Source: Candidatus Latescibacterota bacterium
Lineage (GTDB): Bacteria > Latescibacterota > UBA2968
DNA length: 64,000 nucleotides
Assembly: GCA_022824945.1 (NCBI GenBank)
Contig: JAJDYX010000006.1
Span: 1-64,000 of the forward strand
Direction: 5' to 3'
Shown: one piece after another, positions 40,098-47,154 of the stretch
Layout: every line of letters begins with the position of its first letter
Position numbering within the stretch: the stretch's first letter is position 1
The notes under the pieces: model-generated
What the model was told of the DNA's origin: nothing
The model's input: only the letters and a program-made list of their open reading frames with translations
The model's database searches: none
Made by a program: the position numbers and the translations under genes

Positions 40098-41396
40098 ATG
40101 TCCGAATCATTGTTCAGCGATGCCAGCCAACGGCTCGACGAAGCTTTGGCTTATGCTTCTATTACAGAGGAGGCTATTGAGCGGCTCAAATTGCCCAGGT
40201 CGAGTTTGAAAGTTTCTATCCCGGTGCGGATGGATAACGGCGAGTTGCGTATTTTTCCGGGCTACCGGGTGCGCTACGACGATACGCGAGGTCCCACCAA
40301 AGGGGGTATTCGCTTTCATCCAGATGTGTCTATTGACGAGGTTCAGTCTCTGGCTTTTTGGATGACTTTCAAATGCGCGGTGGCCAATTTGCCTTTTGGC
40401 GGGGGTAAAGGTGGCATAACGGTGGATCCCAAGTCGCTGTCCCCTTTTGAACTGGAGCGGCTCAGTCGGGGTTATATCGACGCGGTGGCCGATTTTATCG
40501 GTCCGGATGTCGATATTCCGGCGCCAGATGTTTATACCAATGAGATGATTATGGGCTGGATGGTGGATCAGTATAGCATTATTAAGCGGCAGATTGCGCC
40601 GGCGGTGATTACTGGCAAGCCTTTGACTATGGGGGGGAGTCTCGGCAGGGATAAGGCGACTGCGATGGGGGCTTTTTATACGATGGAGGCGACTTTGCCC
40701 AGGCTCGGGTTGAGTGGCTCGCCCGCTACGACGACCGTGGCAGTGCAGGGTTTTGGCAATGCCGGTGCGATTATCGCGGAGTTGCTCTTTGATGCCGGTT
40801 ACAAGGTTGTGGCGGTGAGCGATTCTAAGGGCGGGATATATCGGCGAGAGGGTCTCGATATTCCCAGTGTGCGGCAGTTCAAGGATTCGACCCGCGCGCT
40901 TAAAGCCGTTTACTGTGAGGGTAGTGTGTGCAATGCGGTCGATCACGAGACGATTACCAACGAGGAGTTGCTCGCACTCGATGTCGATATTCTGGCGCCA
41001 GCGGCGCTGGAGAACCAGATTACAGCGTCGAATGCCCGAGATATTAAGGCGAGGGCGGTGTACGAGTTGGCAAATGGTCCGACGACTCCAGAGGCGGACG
41101 AGATTTTGCGCGGGCGAGATGTGGTGGTGTTTCCCGATATTCTGGTTAATGCGGGTGGGGTGACTGTGAGTTATTTTGAGTGGGTGCAGAATCGCCAGGG
41201 TCTGTATTGGACGCTGGATGAGGTCAATCAGCGGCTGAAACAGAAGATGGTCGAGGAGACGGAGCGCGTTTGGGATATTGCCCAGACACAGGGTATTTCC
41301 CAGCGTACGGCGGCTTATGTGCATGCTTTGAATAGAATCGGCGATGCGGTGCAAGCTAAGGGTACCAAGAGCTATTTCACGGGTGGGAGTGATTGA
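40098..41396 (+). CDS. gdhA: Glutamate dehydrogenase (Glu/Leu/Phe/Val dehydrogenase family)
   Basis: This 432-aa enzyme interconverts glutamate and 2-oxoglutarate plus ammonia with NAD(P). Visible motifs are GPTKGGIRFHP, KCAVANLPFGGGKGGI (the catalytic lysine region, about 103-118), DIPAPDVYTN, and the Rossmann motif VAVQGFGNAGAIIAELL (about 217-233). The length and motif order fit hexameric glutamate dehydrogenases of about 420 residues; leucine or other family substrates cannot be fully excluded. AGGAGG lies 6 nt before the ATG, after the terminator of the DksA-like gene. It links nitrogen metabolism to 2-oxoglutarate, which the KorAB enzyme encoded in this window may also use. Confidence 0.93.
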   Translation: MSESLFSDASQRLDEALAYASITEEAIERLKLPRSSLKVSIPVRMDNGELRIFPGYRVRYDDTRGPTKGGIRFHPDVSIDEVQSLAFWMTFKCAVANLPFGGGKGGITVDPKSLSPFELERLSRGYIDAVADFIGPDVDIPAPDVYTNEMIMGWMVDQYSIIKRQIAPAVITGKPLTMGGSLGRDKATAMGAFYTMEATLPRLGLSGSPATTTVAVQGFGNAGAIIAELLFDAGYKVVAVSDSKGGIYRREGLDIPSVRQFKDSTRALKAVYCEGSVCNAVDHETITNEELLALDVDILAPAALENQITASNARDIKARAVYELANGPTTPEADEILRGRDVVVFPDILVNAGGVTVSYFEWVQNRQGLYWTLDEVNQRLKQKMVEETERVWDIAQTQGISQRTAAYVHALNRIGDAVQAKGTKSYFTGGSD

Positions 41397-41522
41397 GATA
41401 AAAGTTCAGTCTGCTGAGGATAAAGATGCGGAGGTTGCACTATGAGTTATCCCATCCAAACGCAGATGGAAAGGCAACTGCTCTGATAGGGAGGTTGGGA
41501 ATGATGAAAAGGAGATTGAATT

Positions 41523-42313
41523 ATGAATGCTGGAGAGCATGAAAACAAAAAAAGAGGGTTTTGGAAAGATTGGTCCTGGTGGATCAAGGTTATTGCCTTT
41601 ATTTGGATGATATTGCCGTTAATTCTACTGTACCGGAACCCAAATTGGATCAGTCCACCGCAGGAAGATGGATCGACACAAATTTTATTCAACCATGTGC
41701 GGACAATTATGCTGGTCATCGCGGCCTGGTATGGTGTGCCTTTTCTTCTCTGGCGCACGGTACTCGCGGACAAGCAGACGGAGATCAATCGAGAAAGCTA
41801 CTACACCGAGCTTTTCATCAAACAGATCGCTCCGATGTGGTAGCGGTTCTGACGGTACTGAGCCGCCGGAAACAAAACCGCTACTGGACCAGCACGAGCA
41901 AAAATGAGACCCAACCCGACTTCACTGGGGCAAATTTTCAGGGTGCGAACCTTGAGCAAGCCAATCTATCGGACGCGAATTTTTTAAGAGCCGACCTATC
42001 GGGTGCTCGCCCTTTGGACGCAGACTTTTCGGGAGCCAATCTATCTAATGCTAACCTTTCGGGAGCCGATCTATCGGGCACGAAACTTGAGAAGGCCAAT
42101 TTATCGGGTGCTAAACTTTTGGGAGCCAATCTATCGGGTGCTGACCTTTCGAAAGTTGGTCTACGGCACGCATTTCAGGTTGGAGACTTCTTCCCAGATG
42201 CAATTGGTTTAACTACCGAGATGCTCAAAGAAGCATTTGGAGACGAAGACACGTCCCTGCCCAATGGCGTAACTCGACCCGTACACTGGAGAAATCGAGA
42301 ATTTTGGACGTAG
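41523..42313 (+). pseudogene. Broken pentapeptide-repeat membrane protein
   Basis: The gene starts well: AAGGAG before the ATG at 41523, then two membrane segments (WWIKVIAFIWMILPLILLY and TIMLVIAAWYGVPFLLW) and ADKQTEINRESYYTELFIK. That frame stops at 41843. A second frame then carries DVVAVLTVLSRRKQNRYW and about 14 pentapeptide units of A-N/D-L-S-x type (residues such as FSGANLSNANLSGADLSG) to a stop at 42313. In intact family members these parts are joined by a helical segment that is absent here, so an internal deletion with a frameshift is likely. Pentapeptide-repeat proteins form right-handed beta helices. The gene opens an accessory cluster of damaged defence-type genes. Confidence 0.72.
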
Positions 42314-42440
42314 AGGGGATGCTGGTCCCGTTGGTCTGAGAGTGTCTATGGCAGTGGCTTACCCTCAATTAGAACTTCACGCTTTTGATGCGCTACACCA
42401 TCCTTCGCACTCAATACCTTTTAGAGCACGCAAAAGCGGG

Positions 42441-42469
42441 TTGACACTACTGGGTATAATGGGATATAT
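42441..42469 (+). promoter_or_regulatory. Possible promoter of the membrane-fragment/TIR/toxin-antitoxin block
   Basis: TTGACA (42441-42446), 17 nt, ATATAT (42464-42469). The -10 is imperfect and the sequence is locally A/T-rich, so this is only a candidate. The stretch 42314-42544 shows no other recognisable feature. Confidence 0.35.
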
Positions 42470-42544
42470 TTTTTGGCACAGGACGACACCTGATCAGTTG
42501 TGATTATAGAGATTTCTATCGTTAGGATAAAAACAAGATAAACT

Positions 42545-42694
42545 ATGGCTACGGATCCGGTTGCAAAGGCGAAACTGCCCGCCAAGATGACGCCGCTTTG
42601 GGTTATTTCTCTCTTTGTGTTTCTCACCGAAGTCATTGCGGGAATCGCCGCTACTCAGACGACGGGAAACCTCCAGGCTGCACTCGTATGGTGA
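42545..42694 (+). pseudogene. Truncated N-terminus of a small membrane protein
   Basis: A 49-codon frame contains KMTPLWVISLFVFLTEVIAG and AATQTTGNLQAALVW before a stop. I recognise this as the N-terminal membrane segment of a larger uncharacterised family (MTPLWVI-x-LF-x-LTE...). In that family a second hydrophobic stretch follows directly, but here the frame ends. It is followed 3 nt later by the TIR gene, so the downstream part was probably lost when the two sequences were joined. Confidence 0.5.
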
Positions 42695-42697
42695 CAC

Positions 42698-43018
42698 ATG
42701 ATATTCATCTGTTACTCCTGGCGTGACGCCGAAATTGTCCATGACGTTACAAAGCAATTGGTAGGTATGGGTCGCGATGTGTGGATTGATTCCGAGCATC
42801 TTAACCTGGATGCACCTATGGATGATCAAATTCGCCAGGCTCTTCGCAAATCCTCATGCGTGCTTCTTTTTGATTCGCCAAATTCGCAGAATTCAGAATG
42901 GGTCAGACGTGAGTTGGCCTGGGCTAAAGGCACGGGGATAGATATCGTGAATTGGCCGATTGAGAATGCCGAGGAACGACTTAAATGGCCTAACCCTGTG
43001 TCGCAAGCACTGATTTAA
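42698..43018 (+). CDS. Small TIR-domain protein
   Basis: This 106-aa protein is essentially one TIR domain. It starts with the beta-A motif IFICYSWRD, continues with VWIDSEHLNLDAPMDDQI and SSCVLLFDSPNSQNSEW, and has a glutamate in SEWVRRELAWA where bacterial NAD-cleaving TIR domains carry their catalytic acid. It is a little short for a full TIR domain (about 130 residues) and has no attached sensor. It could be the effector of a defence system or a remnant. It lies between a truncated membrane-protein fragment and a toxin-antitoxin pair. The ribosome binding site is weak. Confidence 0.72.
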   Translation: MIFICYSWRDAEIVHDVTKQLVGMGRDVWIDSEHLNLDAPMDDQIRQALRKSSCVLLFDSPNSQNSEWVRRELAWAKGTGIDIVNWPIENAEERLKWPNPVSQALI

Positions 43019-43039
43019 TACATTTAATAAGGAGCGTGT

Positions 43040-43378
43040 TTGCCGAATAACCCATTATCTGAACACGAAGTTAGGAACCCGTCGGTTTCAAGTGATATTC
43101 TCAAGACCGAGATATTTTCAAGATGGCTCGATGGTTTGCGCGACCTGCATGCAAGAGCGCGCATTCAGGCTCGAATTGAACGACTCGCGATGGGCAATCC
43201 TGGAGATGTAAAGCCCGTTGGAGAGGGGGTTTCAGAACTGCGGATTGACTATGGGCCTGGCTATCGGGTGTACTATACGAAGCGCGGGCGCGAGATTATC
43301 GTCCTCCTTGCAGGAGGCGACAAGCGCACGCAGAACCGCGACATTGAAACTGCCCTTCGTCTCAAACGAAATTTTTAG
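43040..43378 (+). CDS. RelE/HigB-type toxin (addiction module killer protein)
   Basis: This 112-aa protein matches the PF05973-like RelE/ParE superfamily: FSRWLDGLRDLHARARIQARIERL, GDVKPVGEGVSELRIDYGPGYRVYY and IVLLAGGDKRTQNRDI. Such toxins usually cut mRNA on the ribosome. The start is a TTG at 43040 preceded by AAGGAG at 5 nt; the first 20 residues are unusual and translation could also begin slightly downstream. It is followed 9 nt later by an HTH antitoxin gene, the order usual for HigBA-like modules. Confidence 0.88.
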   Translation: MPNNPLSEHEVRNPSVSSDILKTEIFSRWLDGLRDLHARARIQARIERLAMGNPGDVKPVGEGVSELRIDYGPGYRVYYTKRGREIIVLLAGGDKRTQNRDIETALRLKRNF

Positions 43379-43387
43379 GAGCATACG

Positions 43388-43687
43388 ATGACCAAGACCG
43401 AAACGACGCGTTACGATGTCGCGGAGCACTTGCGAACGCCCGAGGAGATGGCGGCATACTTAGAAGCCTGCATTGAGGAAGCGGATGGCGATGCGGCCTT
43501 CATCGCCAAAGCATTGGGCGATATTGCCCGCGCCAGGGGCATGTCTCAGATTGCCAGAGACGCTGGTCTGTCCAAAGAGAGTTTGGCCAAGGCTTTGTAT
43601 GGGGAGCAATCTCCGAGCTTCGATACCATTCTGAAGGTGGTGAACGCCTTGGGGCTGAAGCTATGCGCGGAAACTGTTGATTGTTGA
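43388..43687 (+). CDS. HTH antitoxin of the HigA-like addiction module
   Basis: This 99-aa protein is a typical addiction-module antidote. The N-terminus has YDVAEHLRTPEEMAAYLEA, and the C-terminal helix-turn-helix has ARGMSQIARDAGLSKESLAK with SFDTILKVVNALGLKL. It should bind and neutralise the toxin encoded just upstream and repress their common operon. TAGGAG precedes the ATG. The pair appears intact, unlike its neighbours upstream. Confidence 0.9.
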   Translation: MTKTETTRYDVAEHLRTPEEMAAYLEACIEEADGDAAFIAKALGDIARARGMSQIARDAGLSKESLAKALYGEQSPSFDTILKVVNALGLKLCAETVDC

Positions 43688-43780
43688 GTGTAACGGTTCA
43701 ATGTCGCTTATCAACGGATTCATAGTTAGGGATGGTTCATTATTCTCTGCACCCATGTAATACTTCAGGCATGAAAAAAA

Positions 43781-43812
43781 GGAGATACCGCCTGGTATCT
43801 CCTTTTTCTTTT
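43781..43812. terminator. Bidirectional terminator between the toxin-antitoxin pair and the aldolase gene
   Basis: GGAGATACC (43781-43789) pairs with GGTATCTCC (43794-43802) with a 4-nt loop. TTTTTCTTTT follows on the plus strand and a run of U on the minus strand, so it serves both converging units. Confidence 0.88.
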
Positions 43813-43827
43813 TATCGCGATGATAGA

Positions 43828-44589
43828 TCAGGTGCGGATTTCTTGAAGGATGTGGCGGCAGCCATAGAGATAGATGCCCGTGTCAACGGAGAGCGAGATG
43901 TAGCCCACGCCCGCGTCGATCCAGCGGTTGGCGGCTTCGGGGGAGTCGGCAAATGTGCCGACGGTGAGTCCGGCTTCGTTGATTAAGTTTGCGGCTTCGC
44001 GCATTCGGTCAACCACGCGCGGGTCGTTGACCTGGCCGGGTATGCCGAGAGATTGCGAGAGGTCATAAGGTCCCAGGAAGATGACGTCGAGGCCTGGAAC
44101 AGAGATGATTTCTTCGAGGTTCTCAAGGCCTTCTACGCCTTCGATGTGGATGAGTATCATGGATGAGGTATTGAGGCGTTCAAAGATGGCTCCGCCATCT
44201 GCAAAATAACGAGCTGCTCGGGTATAGGGCGAGACACCCCGCATGCCCTGCGGTGAATATTTGGCTGCGCGCACGACGGCTTCGGCATCGGCTTTGTTGC
44301 AGATTTGAGGGACCTGTACACCGTCAGCGCCTATGTCGAGGGCGCGCAGGATCTGTGCGGGGTCATTTTCTCGCACTCTGACAATGGGCGTGATAGCGAC
44401 GCCGTGTGCAACGCGGCAGAGGTCTTCGCAGGTGGGTATGTCGAGCGGCCCATGTTCGGTGTCGAGGATGACAAAGTCAAATCCGCTGTATGCCGCGATT
44501 TCGATGAGCGCGCCAGAGCTGAGGTTGACAAAAGGCCCGATGGCAACGTCGCCATTGGAGAGTTTGTTTTTGAGCAGGTTGTCGGCCAT
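43828..44589 (-). CDS. HpcH/HpaI family aldolase
   Basis: This 253-aa protein is a class II, metal-dependent aldolase of the HpcH/HpaI type. Motifs include FVILDTEHGPLDI (about 40-52), PIVRVRENDP, GADGVQVPQICNKADAE, SPQGMRGVSPYTRA and FLGPYDLSQSLG. The family cleaves or forms 2-keto acids with pyruvate as one partner, for example in degradation of aromatic compounds or sugar acids. The exact substrate cannot be set. AGGAG lies before the ATG at 44589. A sulfatase gene ends 41 nt upstream, so the two may be co-transcribed for use of a sulfated carbon source. Confidence 0.9.
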   Translation of the reverse strand: MADNLLKNKLSNGDVAIGPFVNLSSGALIEIAAYSGFDFVILDTEHGPLDIPTCEDLCRVAHGVAITPIVRVRENDPAQILRALDIGADGVQVPQICNKADAEAVVRAAKYSPQGMRGVSPYTRAARYFADGGAIFERLNTSSMILIHIEGVEGLENLEEIISVPGLDVIFLGPYDLSQSLGIPGQVNDPRVVDRMREAANLINEAGLTVGTFADSPEAANRWIDAGVGYISLSVDTGIYLYGCRHILQEIRT

Positions 44590-44630
44590 TTTTGAACTCC
44601 TGATAAAATAAAGAATTTGAACGGTAAAAC

Positions 44631-45920
44631 TTATACACCTGTAAAAGATCTATCATTTGTTTTTTCGCACCAGTCGCGCAGGCGGCGGCGATGGTCGTCG
44701 AGTTCATTTTTGAAGCGTGCGTTGACGGCGAGGTTGACCATTTCGCCGGGGTCGTTCTGGAGGTCGATGAGTTGTTCGCGGTGACGGCCCATGGGAAAGG
44801 CGCTGTATTTGTAGCGGTCGGTGAGGACGGCGCGCGAAGCACCGCTACCGCCTGGGCCAGAGCCGAGGTCGATGATGGTTTCAACGACGAGGTCGTCGCG
44901 CCATTCGCCGGATGTGTTGCCCTCTGCGAGAGACCGCAGGCTCAATCCGTCGAGGCCGTCGGGAGTGCTTGCACCGCCTATGTCGCACAATGTGGGTAGA
45001 AGGTCGAGGCCGAGGGAGACGAGGTGGGTGTCGTTGACGCCGCCGGGTTGCGTGACGCCTTTATGGCTGATGATGAATGGGATGTTGATGACTTCTTCGT
45101 AGAGGCTGGTTTTTTGATTCCAGTTGTGTGCGCCGTGCCCGTCGCCGTGGTCTGAGGTGAAGACGATGTACGTATCTTCTTCGAGGCCGAGGTCGCGCAA
45201 GCCGTTGAGGAGGACGCCGATTTCGGCATCGACTTTTTCGCACAGGCGGTAATAGAGAAAGCGGAGGCGTCGCCAGTCGTCTTCGGTGTATTCGATGGTG
45301 GGATAGACGCGGCGGTTGGCCTGGCGCAGCATTTGCAGGATGTCGGGCGAATAGGGTGGGATGGCGAAGTTCGCGGGCAGGTTTGGGCATTCTTCTATGG
45401 TTGCTGGTTCTGGTACGGGTCCTTGCGGAAGTGGCTGACTCCGGGCGACCTGACAGATGTCGTGGGGATTGAGGAATGACGCGATGAGGAAGAAGGGGTT
45501 GTCGCGGTCGCGTTTCATAAATTCGATGGCGCGAAGGGGCACTTCGTTGTCGCGGTTGCCACAGATGACTTCGAGGCCGCTTTCTTCGGGGGTGGTGCCG
45601 GGGACGTGCCATTTGCCCGAGAGGGCGCAATCGTAGTCCGCGTTTTTGAGAAAGTTGCTGAGGGTTTGGCCTTTGTATTCGGGTTTGATCGGGGTGCCGT
45701 TGCTCGTGGCGCCGTTTTGATGGGGGTAGAGGCCCGTCATATAGCTGGCGCGCTGGGGACCGCACAGGGGATGCGTGCAGTAGGCGCGGGTGAAGCGTAC
45801 GCCGGTTTGGGCGAGGCTGTCCATATTTGGGGTGTGTACATCGGGGTTGCCCGCGCAGGACATAGCCCCGGCGTATTGCTGGTCGGTGATGATGAAGAGG
45901 ATATTGGGACGATCTGGCAT
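44631..45920 (-). CDS. Sulfatase with variant CGPQR active-site motif
   Basis: This 429-aa sulfatase has FIITDQQYAGAM near the start, then LCGPQRASYMTG with C53 as the formylglycine precursor. The usual serine of C-x-P-S-R is a glutamine here. The core C-x-P-x-R is kept, so it may still be matured. GKWHVPG, FTSDHGDGHGAHNW and a KTSLYEEVINIPF segment are conserved. AGGAG lies 5 nt before the ATG. It is upstream of an HpcH/HpaI aldolase gene. No signal peptide is visible. Confidence 0.9.
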   Translation of the reverse strand: MPDRPNILFIITDQQYAGAMSCAGNPDVHTPNMDSLAQTGVRFTRAYCTHPLCGPQRASYMTGLYPHQNGATSNGTPIKPEYKGQTLSNFLKNADYDCALSGKWHVPGTTPEESGLEVICGNRDNEVPLRAIEFMKRDRDNPFFLIASFLNPHDICQVARSQPLPQGPVPEPATIEECPNLPANFAIPPYSPDILQMLRQANRRVYPTIEYTEDDWRRLRFLYYRLCEKVDAEIGVLLNGLRDLGLEEDTYIVFTSDHGDGHGAHNWNQKTSLYEEVINIPFIISHKGVTQPGGVNDTHLVSLGLDLLPTLCDIGGASTPDGLDGLSLRSLAEGNTSGEWRDDLVVETIIDLGSGPGGSGASRAVLTDRYKYSAFPMGRHREQLIDLQNDPGEMVNLAVNARFKNELDDHRRRLRDWCEKTNDRSFTGV

Positions 45921-45980
45921 GAGAACTCCTTTTTTTTGCGAGTCGTGGCTCGATGGTAAAAAAAATTTGGCTTCGTCTAT

Positions 45981-47135
45981 TTATGTGGTGCCAAAGACGC
46001 CGACAAAGATGAGAAAATCGGCAAAGTTAATAACACCATCGTCGTTCAGGTCCATGCGGGCATCGTAATTGGCATCTGATAACGATAATCCAAAAACGCT
46101 GGTAAAGGCGAGAAAATCGGCAAAGTCAACGTCGAGGTCGCCATCGAAATCGCCGGCAATAATAGTAACAGTGATCACGGCGTTGGACACATCCAATGAG
46201 TCCTGTTGTCCACTGAGACCGGCCATTGAAGCGGCTTTGACAATGAGCGTTGTCTCTGCTTCAAGGGGATTGGTCACTTGCAAGTCAATCTGGCCGAGAT
46301 AACCATTTTCAGGCACAGCAGGAGTAGAGATGAGCAATGCGGACAGGATAGGACGATCCGGTGTTTGGCGCATGGGTGTGTCTGTAAAACTCGTGCCCGA
46401 TATGCTGCCGATGTAGTCGGAAAATGTCTTGCCGGGCAGGTCGAGTTCTATTTCGTAACCGTAAGTTTGTTTGCCTGCGGCCATTGGAACAAAAAGTTGA
46501 AATTGTATTGTATCGCCAGCTTGTTGTTCGGGGATGATTAGCCTGTTGTTCTGTGCAGCGGGCGTTTCAATTTGTGTGTCGAGGTGAAGTTGCAGGCCTT
46601 CAAATTCGCCGGTTACAGGCTCGTTAAACGATATGACATTTGTCGTTGTGATTTCGTCGATTACTGATACACTTTGAGCAAGTGAAACCATTTTAATGCC
46701 CAGGGTAAATGCCTTATCCGTTACATCTACTACAGTGGTAAACTCAGCGCGTGCCAGAAAACCAGATTCCAGCAAGGTGACAGGGGGATTTGTGACAAAG
46801 TTCGTGCCAGTTTTATCCGGTTCTGGAACAGCAAATTGAAATGCACTGTTCTCGGCTTTGTCAAAAGTCAAAATAGCGGGATCAAAGTCGAATATGACTA
46901 TCACCCCGGCGAGAGGTGTGGTCACACCTTTTGCGAAGACTTCAACGGCAATTTTTGTGCCTTGTCCAGAGACCGTGCCAGAGGTAACGCCCTCATCTGT
47001 TTGATTGCCCGGCCCTCCATCGGGAATAAGATCAAGCGATAATGTCGCATTTGCATTGGGACCCGCAGAGGCACGACCCGCGAAAGTCAGCAATGCAATG
47101 GCGGTAATAAATAAAAATCTTTTTTGAAATAACAT
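45981..47135 (-). CDS. Secreted cohesin-like protein with C-terminal dockerin-type repeats
   Basis: This 384-aa protein has a signal peptide (FLFITAIALLTFAGRASA). Residues about 30-180 resemble a cohesin-type beta-sandwich (KIAVEVFAKGVTTPLAGVIV, FDFDPAILTFDKAE), and a second similar sandwich lies about 190-310. The C-terminus has two calcium-loop repeats (GDFDGDLDVDFADFLAF and DLNDDGVINFADFLIF) like a type I dockerin. Cohesins and dockerins normally sit on different proteins of cellulosome-like complexes; here both types are on one chain. It probably stays outside the cell or on the surface. AAGGAG precedes the ATG, 19 nt after the pnkp stop, so it may be co-transcribed with hen1-pnkp. Confidence 0.72.
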   Translation of the reverse strand: MLFQKRFLFITAIALLTFAGRASAGPNANATLSLDLIPDGGPGNQTDEGVTSGTVSGQGTKIAVEVFAKGVTTPLAGVIVIFDFDPAILTFDKAENSAFQFAVPEPDKTGTNFVTNPPVTLLESGFLARAEFTTVVDVTDKAFTLGIKMVSLAQSVSVIDEITTTNVISFNEPVTGEFEGLQLHLDTQIETPAAQNNRLIIPEQQAGDTIQFQLFVPMAAGKQTYGYEIELDLPGKTFSDYIGSISGTSFTDTPMRQTPDRPILSALLISTPAVPENGYLGQIDLQVTNPLEAETTLIVKAASMAGLSGQQDSLDVSNAVITVTIIAGDFDGDLDVDFADFLAFTSVFGLSLSDANYDARMDLNDDGVINFADFLIFVGVFGTT

Positions 47136-47154
47136 TTACAACACTCCTTCCTGA

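Noticed and set aside
40107-41354. Minus-strand open frame of 415 codons
   Set aside because: It mirrors glutamate dehydrogenase codon by codon; the plus-strand protein has all expected catalytic motifs.
41441-41485. Short plus-strand frame of 14 codons before the pentapeptide gene
   Set aside because: It has no ribosome binding site or similarity; it is too short to support.
45935-45960. CGAGTC/GGCTCG hairpin before the third sulfatase as a terminator
   Set aside because: On the minus strand it is followed by A residues rather than U, and its stem is only about five pairs.
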